A DNA stretch of 64,000 bases from Terrabacter sp. Root85 (GCF_001429185.1 NZ_LMIW01000009.1:310001-374000); one strand, 5' to 3'. Counted from the stretch's first letter, positions 51,701 through 60,229 are shown. Notes: a model not told the origin generated them from the sequence alone. Numbers and translations are program-made.

Positions 51701-53454
51701 AGCCGAACGGATCCGGGGTCTTCGAGTCCGGCCAGCACCCGGCGATCGTCGGCCAAGCCGCCTACAACTCGGCCTATGGGACGAGCTTTGCTGCCAGCAG
51801 CAACTGCAACGTCAATACGGGAAACGTCACCAGGTGCGACGGCCTCGTGCGCGTCAACGACACCGGCACCTTCGGCTTCAACACCCTTGCGGCTCCCACC
51901 GCGAAGATGACGATGGGGCTCGAACCGAAGGCGATCCACGACGAGATGAACTCCTCGACGTTCGACGACTACGGGCGCATGCAGGCCAACCTCGGTGTGG
52001 AGGCGCAACCTCCGGCACCGGGAGCGCAGAACGTCACGCTGTACCCGTACATCAACCCGGCGACCGAGCTCATCGACGGCACCAACCTGCCGGCAGCGGA
52101 CGTCGCGGTCACCCCGATCACCGACGCCAAGGACGGGACGCAGATCTGGCGCTTCACCCACAACGGCGTGGACACGCACCCGATCCACTTCCACCTCTAC
52201 GACGTCCAGGTGCTCAACCGGATCACGTGGGACAACATCGTCATCCCACCGGACGCGAACGAGCTCGGCTGGAAGGACACCGTGCGGATGAGCCCGCTCG
52301 AGGACACCATCGTCGCCCTGCGGCCTGTGGTCCCCCAGGTGCCCTTCGAGGTGCCGAACGCGATCCGCGCCCTCAACCCGATGATGCCCCTCGGATCACA
52401 GTCCGGGTTCAACAACATCGACCCGCAAGGGAACCCGACGGGTGCCATCGTCAACTCACTCGTCAACATGGGCTGGGAGTACGTCATCCACTGCCACATC
52501 CTCAGTCACGAGGAGATGGACATGATGCGTCCCGAGTCCCTGGCCCTGCCACCACACACGGCGAACTGGCCGGCGACCGGGGGAGCAGTGGTGACGGGCA
52601 ACGGCAACAACCGCCACATCACCCTGACGTGGGGCGACAACTCGATCACCGAGACGGCGTTCGTGGTCCAGCGGTCCACCGACGGGACGTCGTGGGTGGA
52701 TGTGGGAACGGTGAACGTGCCGCTCACGGACACCAACGTCCACCAGTCGCGGACGCTCACCGACTCCACGTCGAACCCGAGCACGGCCTACCTCTACCGG
52801 GTGGTCGCCCAGAACACGGTCGGCTACGGGCAGGGGTTCCCGACGATGACGGCGAGCTCGACCTCGGCCACCCTGGGTGTCAATGCGCCGGCGGCTCCGA
52901 CGACCCTCACCGCGACCCTGGCGGCAGGTCCGCAGGTCAGCCTCTCGTGGCGTGACAACGCCACGAACGAGTCCGGCTTCCTCGTCGAGCGCTCGGTCAA
53001 CGGCGGCGCGTTCGCCCGGCTCGCGACCCCACCTGCGCGTGCCAACACCGGAACGGCGACCTACGTCGACGGCGCCGTCTCGGTCGGCAGCACGTACGCC
53101 TACCGGGTCAGCGCGGTCAACGTCGCCGGGCAGTCGACGCCGAGCAACACTTCCACGGCGGCGGTGCTGCTCCCGGGACAGCCCACGATCGCCACGGCGA
53201 CCGCGGTCCGGTCCGGCAACAACGAGCGGGTGACGCTGACGTGGGGTGACGTCGCCAACGAGACGAGCTACGTCGTCCAGTGGAGCGCGAACAGCTTCGC
53301 GACGGTCTCCGGGCAGTCCGGAGCGCTGGCGGCGGGCTCGACGACCTTCACGACGGGCAACATCGCCCGGCAGGCCTGGTCCTTCCGGGTCCGCGCAGTG
53401 AACGTCGTCGGAGTCGTCGACTCGGCGGTGCGGCCGGTGGCAGCAGCACCGTGA
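48748..53454 (+). CDS. Giant secreted multicopper oxidase with GxGY repeats and three Fn3 domains
   Basis: 1568 residues. Signal peptide to about residue 36. Residues ~70-315 hold six repeats built around GSGYT/GAGYT/GHDYT-type turns. Copper motifs: 'HLHGG' (about 515), 'YHDHSWG' (about 592), 'HPIHFHL' (about 1144), 'HCHILSHEEMDMM' (about 1248), with a ~550-residue insertion between the second and third. C-terminal ~300 residues are three Fn3 domains ('LTWGDNS.TE..FVVQRS', 'LSWRDNATNESGFLVERS', 'LTWGDVANETSYVVQWS'). This architecture resembles MofA-like putative manganese oxidases; the substrate is not proven. Extracellular. Confidence 0.9.
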   Translation: MPGSSPRRWLSAIVASAATVLALGLQAGVVPATVAAASPPTGATDASKVPHYFGPWPNWANSPLTLPTATVSITDAGTGAGATAVAQVGPDGSIGAINLTAPGHDYTSPTVTINAPTVAGGTQATATATVKATGAVVSASVTAAGAGYSGFVATVAGDGTGASVTPSGGVDAVALTDGGAGYTMPTVLIDLPDDPNGTRATGHVEQADLVGGVVQKVTVDDPGSGYTTLPAVRILDGTLSDPISGSTPAAATATLELVGLAVDVPGSGYTAATVAVTDPTGGGTGATGAVTTDVGSLDSVTVTNAGSGYLTAGMKKFQDALPVTCDPKADGSGCPAIAQVQGTDAAMGPDNKFIPLAVPEAKTYNGKVADEYVIGLVQYRTKFSSDLPATLVRGYVQLSTTAVPGRQVPLFNELQNGDQQAISGYTGVTAPQWLGPIIAATKDRPVRIVFRNLLPKGADGDLFLPTDSTMMGSGMGPMAMPAPVDSGAVTDAVRNPTCTQEPKAVDCFKDNRATLHLHGGTTPWISDGTPHQWITPAGESTSWPQGVSVQNVPDMLSDPANPSSPAVCAAKDDGCSTFYYTNQQSARLMFYHDHSWGITRLNVYAGEAAGYTITDNTEKALVNAGLIPTAADTLPLIVQDRTFVPGDAQLKDTVDANSKVTAYGQDPTWDAKRWGTKGSFWYHHVYMPAQNPGDPGGLSAYGRWMYGPWFWPPATGTTYGPIANPYYDPSCNLDDPSTWQYQTDPFCEPEQIPGTPNVSAGMEQFNDTPIVNGVAYPTMTLQPKTYRMRLLNAANDRFFNFQWYTADPDPANGNGQSEVKLNPTELAAAQTDPTVSPTPADAHNDAAGPDWVQIASEGGFLPAPAVIDGQQPTTWITDPTRFDFGNVDKHSMLLAPAERADVVVDFSKFAGKTLILYNDAPAAFPARVPSYDYYTGGPDLSPTGAPTVMPGYGPNTRTVMQVKIAAATPAPAFNVTALAAAFKHQPNGSGVFESGQHPAIVGQAAYNSAYGTSFAASSNCNVNTGNVTRCDGLVRVNDTGTFGFNTLAAPTAKMTMGLEPKAIHDEMNSSTFDDYGRMQANLGVEAQPPAPGAQNVTLYPYINPATELIDGTNLPAADVAVTPITDAKDGTQIWRFTHNGVDTHPIHFHLYDVQVLNRITWDNIVIPPDANELGWKDTVRMSPLEDTIVALRPVVPQVPFEVPNAIRALNPMMPLGSQSGFNNIDPQGNPTGAIVNSLVNMGWEYVIHCHILSHEEMDMMRPESLALPPHTANWPATGGAVVTGNGNNRHITLTWGDNSITETAFVVQRSTDGTSWVDVGTVNVPLTDTNVHQSRTLTDSTSNPSTAYLYRVVAQNTVGYGQGFPTMTASSTSATLGVNAPAAPTTLTATLAAGPQVSLSWRDNATNESGFLVERSVNGGAFARLATPPARANTGTATYVDGAVSVGSTYAYRVSAVNVAGQSTPSNTSTAAVLLPGQPTIATATAVRSGNNERVTLTWGDVANETSYVVQWSANSFATVSGQSGALAAGSTTFTTGNIARQAWSFRVRAVNVVGVVDSAVRPVAAAP

Positions 53455-53474
53455 CGCGGCTCTAGACGCTCGAC

Positions 53475-53512
53475 CAGCAGTGGGGGCTCGTGGCGACGGG
53501 CCCTCACTGCTG
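53475..53512. terminator. Hairpin between convergent giant oxidase and TraR-like gene
   Basis: CAGCAGTGGGGGCTCG (53475-53490) pairs with CGGGCCCTCACTGCTG (53497-53512) with two G-U pairs and a 6-base loop. Located 20 bases after either stop codon, so it can serve both strands. Confidence 0.7.
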
Positions 53513-53531
53513 CCCGCTGCCGCACGGTCGG

Positions 53532-53891
53532 TCAGCGCAGGGCGGTCCCCGCGTGGCTCATGCAGGTCCGGGCCGTGGGTCGGGCCCGTAGCCGCTCGTC
53601 GGGGATCGCCTCGCCGCAGACCTCGCACCGGCCGTAGCCGCCGTCGGTGATCCGCTGCAGCGCGGCGTCGATCTCGACGAGGTGCCGCTCCGCCTGCTCG
53701 ATGAGGGCGCCGATCTGGGTGCGCTCGTAGGCGATGGTCGAGCCCTCGGGGTCGTGCTCGTCGTCGGCGATGTTGGCCGCCGACGCCTCGACGACCTCGG
53801 TGAACTCCCGGCGCAGCCCGGTGATGCGCTCGACCTCGGTGGCCCGGTCCGCCGTCAGCTCCGCCGCGTGTGCGGCCGTCTTGGTGCTCAT
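53532..53891 (-). CDS. DksA/TraR-type zinc-finger protein
   Basis: 119 residues. An N-terminal helical coiled-coil (about 5-75) and a C-terminal zinc finger 'CEVCGEAIP' ... 'TCMSH'. The usual CxxC-X17-CxxC has its last Cys replaced by His (CxxC-X17-CxxH). Members bind RNA polymerase through its secondary channel and modulate transcription. It starts at ATG 53891 and is monocistronic. The His variant still allows Zn binding. Cellular target unknown. Confidence 0.9.
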   Translation of the reverse strand: MSTKTAAHAAELTADRATEVERITGLRREFTEVVEASAANIADDEHDPEGSTIAYERTQIGALIEQAERHLVEIDAALQRITDGGYGRCEVCGEAIPDERLRARPTARTCMSHAGTALR

Positions 53892-54150
53892 GTCCCCATC
53901 GTCCTCCCGTTCGGCCGGGCCGGCCTGATCGAGTGGTCCACGGCACCATCCCCGGCGCCGGACCGACCGACGATCCGGGCGCCTCGCCCGGACGACTACG
54001 ACGCCGCGAGCCCGTGTCCCCGATGTCACGGCGTGGGCGACCCGTCCCGCGACGTGGGCACCGATCTGCTGTGCGTCGTATCAGCGGTGGCTCACGGCCT
54101 TCCGACCTGTGACGGGTGTCGACGGGGCACCCCGGGCGAGGGAGCCGGTC

Positions 54151-54783
54151 GTGACGGACGGACGAGTGCGCGACGCGGTCCACGGCATCGCCTGGGTCGC
54201 CGGGCTGGCGGCTCTCGCGTGGGGAGGACTCGGTCTCACCGGGGTGCAGGGCGCGCCGCGCAGCGGCCACGGCGCCGTCGCGGCATCGTCGGTGGTGATC
54301 ACGACGCCGCCGAGCGGGATCCGTATCGAGGGTGGCCCGAACGCTGACGGCTGGTATGCCGCCCCGGCTCGCTACCACTGGGTGACGCAGGACCTCGGCG
54401 GCGGGATCGCCTCGTGCCAGGGCGGATCCGTCGTCGCCGTCGACTCGGGAGTGCCTCGTACCGTCTACGGCACGTGTGTCGACGGTGCGGGCCGGGCGGC
54501 GCCCTACGTCGGCTTCTCCTACCGCTACGACGGCACGCCGCCGACGCTCGACCCGGTCGCCATCCCAGCGGTCGTGCCCCGGCACGGGGTCGTCGTCGCC
54601 GTGCCACGGGCGACCGACGCACTCTCGGGCGTCGACCGCCAGAGCTGCAACGGTGGCCGCGCGCCGAACACCCGTCGGCTCGGACGCCACACCGTCACGT
54701 GCTTCGTGCGGGACCGCGCCGGCAACCTGGCCACGGCCAGCGTGTCCTACCTCGTCGTCGACCGACGGCTCCGCCATGGCTGA
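54151..54783 (+). CDS. Secreted protein with Ig/HYR-like beta domains
   Basis: 210 residues. Short cytoplasmic head, signal/anchor helix (about residues 10-28: 'AWVAGLAALAWGGLGLTGV'), then repeated beta-sandwich-like sequence: 'SYRYDGTPPTLDPVAIPAV' and 'HTVTCFVRDRAGNLATASVSY' are the 'disulfide-bearing HYR/Ig-like' repeat seen in cell-surface proteins. Four Cys probably form two disulfides. Function unknown. GTG 54151 is favoured over GTG 54109 because GAGGGAG lies six bases upstream. Confidence 0.7.
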   Translation: MTDGRVRDAVHGIAWVAGLAALAWGGLGLTGVQGAPRSGHGAVAASSVVITTPPSGIRIEGGPNADGWYAAPARYHWVTQDLGGGIASCQGGSVVAVDSGVPRTVYGTCVDGAGRAAPYVGFSYRYDGTPPTLDPVAIPAVVPRHGVVVAVPRATDALSGVDRQSCNGGRAPNTRRLGRHTVTCFVRDRAGNLATASVSYLVVDRRLRHG

Positions 54784-54883
54784 GCGACCGCGGAGGACGG
54801 CCGGGCGGCCGGGCAGGCCGACCAAGCGCCCGCCGACCAGCCGGCCGCGACGAATCGAGCTGCCCACCCGGCAGGATGGAGCC

Positions 54884-56347
54884 ATGAGCGACCCCAGAGG
54901 AGTGGTCTTCCCACTCGACCCGACGTCCGGACGCCGCAGCACGACTGCCACCGGACGTGCCGTGGTCGCCGACGCCCTGCGGGGGGTCGACCCGGTCGGC
55001 GCCGCCTCCGCCGAACGCGAGACGAACTGGCGCCAGGGCTACCTCCCGCACTTCCGGCGCCTCGTCGAGGCCGGGGTCGCGGTCCCGGGCGCGGCGCAGG
55101 CCATCCCCACGAGCGGGCTCGACTCCCTGCACGCCCGCATGCGCTGGGCGACCGACGACGGCGACCGACCGCTCGAGGTGGCCGTCGCCGCCGACGAGAG
55201 CGTGCCCGCGCTCGGCTCCGAGACCGTGCGTGGCGAGGGCGCGCCCGACCGCACGCTCTCGGTGCCGTATGCCGGTGAGCGACTCTCGGGGGACGCCCTG
55301 CGTCGACGGCTCGAGCTGTGGGTCGAGGCGGGGACCGTCGAGCCCACATGCGCCGAGGCCGTCGGCCTCGTCATCGACAACCCCGACTGGCTCGACCTCT
55401 CCGACCGCACGGTCGTGGTGCTCGGTGCCGCCGCCGAGATGGGCCCACTGCGCTCGCTGCTGCGCTGGGGCGCCGACGTCGCCGCCGTCGATCTGCCGCG
55501 AAAGGACCTGTGGGACAAGCTGATCGGAGACACGCGCCGACTCGCTGGATCCATCACCGTGCCGGTCCGCCCCGGGGGCGAGCCACTGGCAGCACGCGCC
55601 GGCGGCGATCTCGTCCACGACCTCGGCGCCGTCACCCGATGGGTCGCGGCCATCGACGGACCGATCGCCATCGGCAACTACGTCTATGCCGACGGCGAGA
55701 CCAACGTCCGTGTCTCGATGGCCGTCGACTCTCTGACCCGCGCGGTCGTCGAGGCCAAGGGCCGCGACGACGTCGCTCTCGCCTTCCTCGCGACCCCGAC
55801 CGACGTCTTCGCCGTCCCCGGGGCCGCGGTCGAGCGCTCCGTCGACAGCTACGCCCACCGGCGCACCTCCAAGGTCATGCGGGCGCCGCTGCGCACCGTG
55901 AGTGGCGGCCGGCTCCTGCGCCGCAACTACGTGCCCGGCCAGGACCCCGGCATCAACGACAGCGTCGTGCTCCAGCAGGGACCGAACTACCTGCTCGCCA
56001 AGCGCCTCCAGCGGTGGCGGGCGACGGCATACCGCGCCGACGGCGGTCTCGTGTCGTTCAAGGTGGCCCCGCCCACGCGCACCCGCTCGGTCGTCAAGAA
56101 CCGGGCGCTCGCCGCCGCCTACGCCGGCGCGCACCGCTTCGGCATCGAGGTGTTCGAGCCCGGCACGGCCAACACGCTCATGGCCGCGCTCCTCGTCCAC
56201 GACCTGCGCACCGGCTCGCCCGCGCAGCCGACGGCCTGGCAGGACGAGGCGTATGGTGCCGCGCACGGAGGCCTGTGGACGGCCGCCTACGACCCGCGCA
56301 GCGCCCTCGGGATCGCCGCCCTCCTGGGGGTCGCGTCGGCCCGCTGA
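54884..56347 (+). CDS. Unrecognised 487-residue protein with Rossmann-like segment
   Basis: I do not recognise the family. The N-terminal ~150 residues are mixed alpha/beta. A nucleotide-binding-like segment 'TVVVLGAAAEMGPLRSLLRW' followed by 'GADVAAVDLPR' (about residues 180-210) looks like a Rossmann beta-alpha-beta, but lacks a GxGxxG. Other conserved-looking stretches: 'IGNYVYADGETNVRVSMAVD', 'LQQGPNYLLAKRLQRW', 'YAHRRTSKVMRAPLR'. No signal peptide or membrane helix. The ATG at 54884 is six bases after CAGGAT, so may be leaderless. Not coupled to its neighbours. Confidence 0.75.
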   Translation: MSDPRGVVFPLDPTSGRRSTTATGRAVVADALRGVDPVGAASAERETNWRQGYLPHFRRLVEAGVAVPGAAQAIPTSGLDSLHARMRWATDDGDRPLEVAVAADESVPALGSETVRGEGAPDRTLSVPYAGERLSGDALRRRLELWVEAGTVEPTCAEAVGLVIDNPDWLDLSDRTVVVLGAAAEMGPLRSLLRWGADVAAVDLPRKDLWDKLIGDTRRLAGSITVPVRPGGEPLAARAGGDLVHDLGAVTRWVAAIDGPIAIGNYVYADGETNVRVSMAVDSLTRAVVEAKGRDDVALAFLATPTDVFAVPGAAVERSVDSYAHRRTSKVMRAPLRTVSGGRLLRRNYVPGQDPGINDSVVLQQGPNYLLAKRLQRWRATAYRADGGLVSFKVAPPTRTRSVVKNRALAAAYAGAHRFGIEVFEPGTANTLMAALLVHDLRTGSPAQPTAWQDEAYGAAHGGLWTAAYDPRSALGIAALLGVASAR

Positions 56348-56440
56348 GCTCCTGGAGGGGGGCCGGTCGGGGTGAGGCCTTCGTCGCACCGACGCCGGGG
56401 GAGTTGGCGCACGCGCCCCGGAGGCTCGATGCTGTGTCCC

Positions 56441-57697
56441 ATGGGTGAGCGAGTGGCGCAGCAGCCACGCGTGGACGACCGGTCGCCCGAGCGTGGGCTC
56501 GGCGGCACCATCGGCGCGCCCCGCACCCTCGTCCCGGCGCTGCTGGCCGCCATCGCCTATGTCGACCCCGGCAACTTCGGCGTCAACATCACGTCCGGGG
56601 CCGAGCACGGCTACACGCTCGTGTGGGTCGTCGTCTTCGCGAGCTGCTCGGCCATGGTCATCCAGTACCTCGCGGCCAAGCTCGGCATGGCGTCCGGCAA
56701 GAGCCTCGCCGAGCACAGCTCCGAACGCTTCCCGGGCGTCGGCCGGCTGCTCCTCTGGGCCCAGGCCGAGCTCGTCGTCATCATGACCGACCTCGCCGAG
56801 GTCGTCGGCGGGGCCATCGCGCTCAAGCTCCTCTTCGGCATGCCCCTCATGGCCGGGGCCGTCTGTGTGGCCCTCTTCAGCCTCGTCGTCCTCGCCCTCA
56901 AGGTCCGGGGGCGCAGCCACTTCGACTCGGTCGTGCTCGTCCTGCTCGTCGTCATCATCGGCTCGCTGCTGTGGCAGGTGCTCGTCGCCGACGTCGACCG
57001 GGTCGCGCTGCTGCGCTCGGTCGTGCCCGGACCGCTCGACTCGTCGGCGGCGCTGCTCGCGGTCGGCATCGTCGGCGCGACGGTGATGCCGCACGCCCTG
57101 CACTTCCACTCGGCCGCGTCGCGGGGTCATGACGACGGCAGCGAGGCGAGCCACGCCGAGCGTTTGCGCAGCGGCCGTCGCACGGTGCGCAGCGTCGTCA
57201 TCGCCATGACGATCGCCGGTGCCGCCAACATCAGCCTCGTCGTGTTCGCAGCAGCCCTGCCCTCCACGGCCGGCGCGAGCATCGAGACGGCGTATGCCGC
57301 CCTGTCGGCCAACGCGGGGCAGATCGCCGCGACGATGCTGGCGGTCGCCCTCCTCGCGTCGGGGCTCGCCTCGACCCTCGTCGGCGTCCAGACGGGTGAC
57401 GTCGTCATGCAGGGCTTCGGCCGCCGGCCCATCGCGCCGCTGCTGCGCCGGATGCTCGCCGTCGTGCCCACGCTCGTCATCCTCGGCCTGGGTGTCGAGC
57501 CGACCAACGCGCTCGTGTGGAGCCAGGTCGTCCTGTCGTTCGCCCTGCCCGGCACCCTCGTGCCGCTCCTGCTCTTCACCCGCGACCGCAGGATCATGGG
57601 CGTGCTCGTCAACCACCGCCTGACCACGGCCGTCGCCGTGGTCATCACCGCCGTCATCGTCGGTCTCTGCGCCTACCTCGTCGCCACCGCCTTCTGA
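56441..57697 (+). CDS. mntH: NRAMP-family divalent metal transporter (MntH-like)
   Basis: 418 residues, 11 helices. Metal site in helix 1 'YVDPGNF' (Asp-Pro-Gly-Asn) and in helix 6 'VMPHALHFHS' (Met-Pro-His), the hallmark of Nramp Mn2+/Fe2+ transporters. 'TDLAEVVGGAIALKLLF' is typical too. It imports Mn2+ (and Fe2+) with protons. Alternative ATG at 56429. No adjacent mntR. Placed next to two multicopper oxidase loci, a possible link to manganese handling. One GTATGCC site (57292). Confidence 0.92.
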   Translation: MGERVAQQPRVDDRSPERGLGGTIGAPRTLVPALLAAIAYVDPGNFGVNITSGAEHGYTLVWVVVFASCSAMVIQYLAAKLGMASGKSLAEHSSERFPGVGRLLLWAQAELVVIMTDLAEVVGGAIALKLLFGMPLMAGAVCVALFSLVVLALKVRGRSHFDSVVLVLLVVIIGSLLWQVLVADVDRVALLRSVVPGPLDSSAALLAVGIVGATVMPHALHFHSAASRGHDDGSEASHAERLRSGRRTVRSVVIAMTIAGAANISLVVFAAALPSTAGASIETAYAALSANAGQIAATMLAVALLASGLASTLVGVQTGDVVMQGFGRRPIAPLLRRMLAVVPTLVILGLGVEPTNALVWSQVVLSFALPGTLVPLLLFTRDRRIMGVLVNHRLTTAVAVVITAVIVGLCAYLVATAF

Positions 57698-57713
57698 CCC
57701 ACGCCCACGCCCC

Positions 57714-57878
57714 GTCGAGTGAGCGCCCCGTCACAGTCGAGTGAACGCCCCGTCACAGTCGAGTCAACGCCCTGCGCCGCCAGGGTGGGGTTGAGCGCTC
57801 ACTCGAGTGTGGTTGGGCGCTCACTCGAGTTTGGTTGGGCGGCCATTGGGGTGGGGTTGCGCGCTCAGTCGAGGGAGC
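57714..57878. repeat. Inverted array of 22-bp units (B-type repeat)
   Basis: Left half: three tandem copies of a 22-bp unit starting GTCGAGTGAGCGCCCC at 57714, 57736 and 57758 (the last partial, drifting). Right half, opposite orientation: four 22-bp units starting TTGAGCGCTCACTCGA at 57791, 57813, 57835 and 57857, the third degenerate. No spacers, so it is not a CRISPR array. Between the NRAMP gene and the acyl-CoA dehydrogenase gene; it could terminate the former. The remaining bases to 58007 hold a GGCATAC site (57926) and a GGAAGG ribosome binding site. Confidence 0.8.
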
Positions 57879-58007
57879 GCTCGGCACCATGCGGACCGGG
57901 TGTGGCGGACGGCACCCGGCGGGACGGCATACGGCCTCGGGTCTCGCGAGGGACCGTGTGGGAGAGTGGCGCACGAACCGCTGCGACGTCGCGTGAGGAA
58001 GGTGAGC

Positions 58008-59153
58008 ATGGCCCGTCTCGTCCCTCCGGGTGCGCGGGAGCTGCCCGCCCTGACCGAGCTGCGTCTCGAGGTGCGCGCCTTCCTCGCCGAGCAGGTCGCG
58101 GCCGGCGCGTTCGTGCCCCACGTCGACACGTGGCTCACCCGCTGGGACCGTGACTTCACCCGCGAGCTCGGCCGGCGCGGCTGGCTGGGGATGGTCATCC
58201 CGCAGCAGTACGGCGGGCAGGGCCGCACCTTTCTCGAGCGCTTCGTCGTCACCGAGGAGCTGCTCGTCGTCGGGGCCCCCGTCGCGGCGCACTGGATCGC
58301 CGAGCGGCAGATCGGACCGTCGCTGCTGCGCTACGGCACCGAGGAGCAGAAGGAGGCGTACCTGCCCGGGATCAGCCGCGGCGAGGTCGTCTTCGGCATC
58401 GGGATGAGCGAGCCGGACTCGGGCTCCGACCTCGCCAGTGTCCGCACCCGCGCCGAGCGGGTCGACGGCGGCTGGCGGCTCACCGGCACCAAGGTGTGGA
58501 CCTCCGGCGCCCACGAGGCCGACGCCTTCTTCGCGCTCGCCCGGTCCGCGCCGCTCGACCCGGCGCACCGCCACGCGGGGCTGAGCCAGTTCATCGTCGA
58601 CCTCCGGGCGCCCGGTGTCACGATCCGCCCGATCATCTCGATGGGCGGCGACCACCACTTCAACGAGGTGCACCTCGACGGCGTCCTCATCCCCGACGAC
58701 CGCGTGCTCGGCGAGGTGGGGGAGGGCTGGTCGCAGGTGACGTCCGAGCTCGCCCACGAGCGCAGCGGGCCCGAGCGGGTCCTGTCCACCTTCCAGCTCC
58801 TCGCCGCCGCCGCGCAGGCGATGGACGACGGCCGCCTGCCCACCGACCCGGGCCTCGGTCGCCACGTCGCGCGGGTCGCCGCCCTGCACCACATGTCGTT
58901 CGCCGTCTCGACGGCGCTCGAGAACGCCGAGGACGCCGACACGGCCGCCGCGGTCGTCAAGGTGCTCGGGACGACGGGCGAGGGCGACATCGCCGACTAC
59001 GTCGACACGCTGACCGCCACCGGGTGGGCCCTCGACGAGGAGCTCGACACCCTCCTGCACGCGGCGATCCTCCAGCGTCCCGGCTTCACGCTGCGCGGCG
59101 GCACCAACGAGATCCTCCGCGGCGTCATCGCCCGCGGCCTGGGGATGCGCTGA
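58008..59153 (+). CDS. Acyl-CoA dehydrogenase (first of a pair)
   Basis: 381 residues, full-length family size. FAD-binding motifs 'GIGMSEPDSGSDLASVRTRA' and 'WRLTGTKVWTSGAHEAD', with 'GGTNEILRGVIARGLGMR' at the C-terminus. Catalytic Glu position not certain by eye, but 'ELAHERSGPERVLS' is in the right area. It forms a likely heteromer with the next gene product, as do acyl-CoA dehydrogenase pairs of steroid catabolism (FadE-type alpha2beta2). GGAAGG precedes the ATG at 58008. Confidence 0.92.
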   Translation: MARLVPPGARELPALTELRLEVRAFLAEQVAAGAFVPHVDTWLTRWDRDFTRELGRRGWLGMVIPQQYGGQGRTFLERFVVTEELLVVGAPVAAHWIAERQIGPSLLRYGTEEQKEAYLPGISRGEVVFGIGMSEPDSGSDLASVRTRAERVDGGWRLTGTKVWTSGAHEADAFFALARSAPLDPAHRHAGLSQFIVDLRAPGVTIRPIISMGGDHHFNEVHLDGVLIPDDRVLGEVGEGWSQVTSELAHERSGPERVLSTFQLLAAAAQAMDDGRLPTDPGLGRHVARVAALHHMSFAVSTALENAEDADTAAAVVKVLGTTGEGDIADYVDTLTATGWALDEELDTLLHAAILQRPGFTLRGGTNEILRGVIARGLGMR

Positions 59154-60229
59154 TGGCCGACCCCCGCGACCTCGCCGCGCCCACGACGCCGGACCCCGAC
59201 CTCGTCGCGGTCCTCACCGACCTCTTCGCCGACTACCGCGCCACCCGCGCCACGCCCACCGCCGTCGTCGACCTCGACCGCGGCCTGTGGCAGCGCCTCG
59301 AGGACCTCGGACTGACGCGGCTCACCGGCTCGGAGTCCGCCGGCGGCAGCGGGGGAGGCTGGGTCGACGCCGCAGCGCTGCTCGGGCTCGCCGCCGCGGC
59401 GGCCGCGCCCGTGCCGCTCGCAGAGCACGACGTGCTCGGTGGCTGGCTGCTCGAGGCGGCCGGGCTGCCCAACGACGGAGGCCTCCGGACCGTATGCCGT
59501 CCCGACCCGTCCGGGGTCGCCCTCAACGTCACGTGGGCGCGCGACGCGAGCAGCGTCGTGGCCCTCTGGGAGGACCGCGACCAGTGGCGGGTCGCCGACG
59601 TGCCGATCGACCGGGTCGGCGTGGAGGAGCGCCGCAACCTCGCCGGGGAGCCCAGCGACACCGTCGAGTTCGACCTCGACGACCTCGAGGCGGGCATCGT
59701 CGTCGACCACGCGATCGGCGAGCAGTTCCACCTGCGTGGGGCGCTGGCCCGCTCGGCCCAGGTCGTCGGCGCCATGGAACGCGTCGTCGACGTCGTCCTC
59801 GCGCACGTGCGCGAGCGCGAGCAGTTCGGGCGGCCGATCGGGCGATTCCAGGCGGTGCAGCACCTCGTGTCCGACATCGCCTGCGAGACGGCCCTGGCCC
59901 GTGCCGCCACCGATGCCGCCGTCGCCCGGGCCGCCGCGTCCGACTGGACCGACCCCGGGATGCTCTTCGCGGTCGGGGTCGCGAAGTCGTGCGTCGGGCA
60001 CGCCGCCTCGGTCGTCGTCCGCGGGTCGCACCAGGCGCTCGGGGCCATCGGCACGACCCTCGAGCACGAGCTGCACACCCTGACGCGCCCGATCCTCGCC
60101 CGGCGCAGCGAGTACGGCTCCCTCCAGGACTGGGACGAGACCCTCACGGCGCTCGCCTCGTCCGCTGGTCACGACCGACTCTGGACCCTCATCACGACCG
60201 GCCGTGCCAAGACGCAGCACGCCCCCTGA
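59153..60229 (+). CDS. Acyl-CoA dehydrogenase-like (second of a pair)
   Basis: 358 residues. Shares only the C-terminal helical domain strongly ('AMERVVDVVLAHVREREQFG', 'RFQAVQHLVSDIACETALA', 'GSHQALGAIGTTLEHELHTL'); the N-terminal and FAD-loop parts are divergent and lack the 'TGTKVWTSGAHEAD'-type loop seen in its partner. That asymmetry is typical of the non-catalytic or half-site subunit of alpha2beta2 acyl-CoA dehydrogenases. Its ATG shares one base with the preceding stop. Confidence 0.88.
   Translation: MADPRDLAAPTTPDPDLVAVLTDLFADYRATRATPTAVVDLDRGLWQRLEDLGLTRLTGSESAGGSGGGWVDAAALLGLAAAAAAPVPLAEHDVLGGWLLEAAGLPNDGGLRTVCRPDPSGVALNVTWARDASSVVALWEDRDQWRVADVPIDRVGVEERRNLAGEPSDTVEFDLDDLEAGIVVDHAIGEQFHLRGALARSAQVVGAMERVVDVVLAHVREREQFGRPIGRFQAVQHLVSDIACETALARAATDAAVARAAASDWTDPGMLFAVGVAKSCVGHAASVVVRGSHQALGAIGTTLEHELHTLTRPILARRSEYGSLQDWDETLTALASSAGHDRLWTLITTGRAKTQHAP

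Noticed and set aside
54695-57616. Minus-strand frame of 973 codons
   Set aside because: Crosses several plus-strand genes with recognised motifs; Arg/Asp/Glu-rich shadow.
57714-57878. CRISPR array
   Set aside because: Units of 22 bp are contiguous without spacers and come in two orientations; no cas genes.
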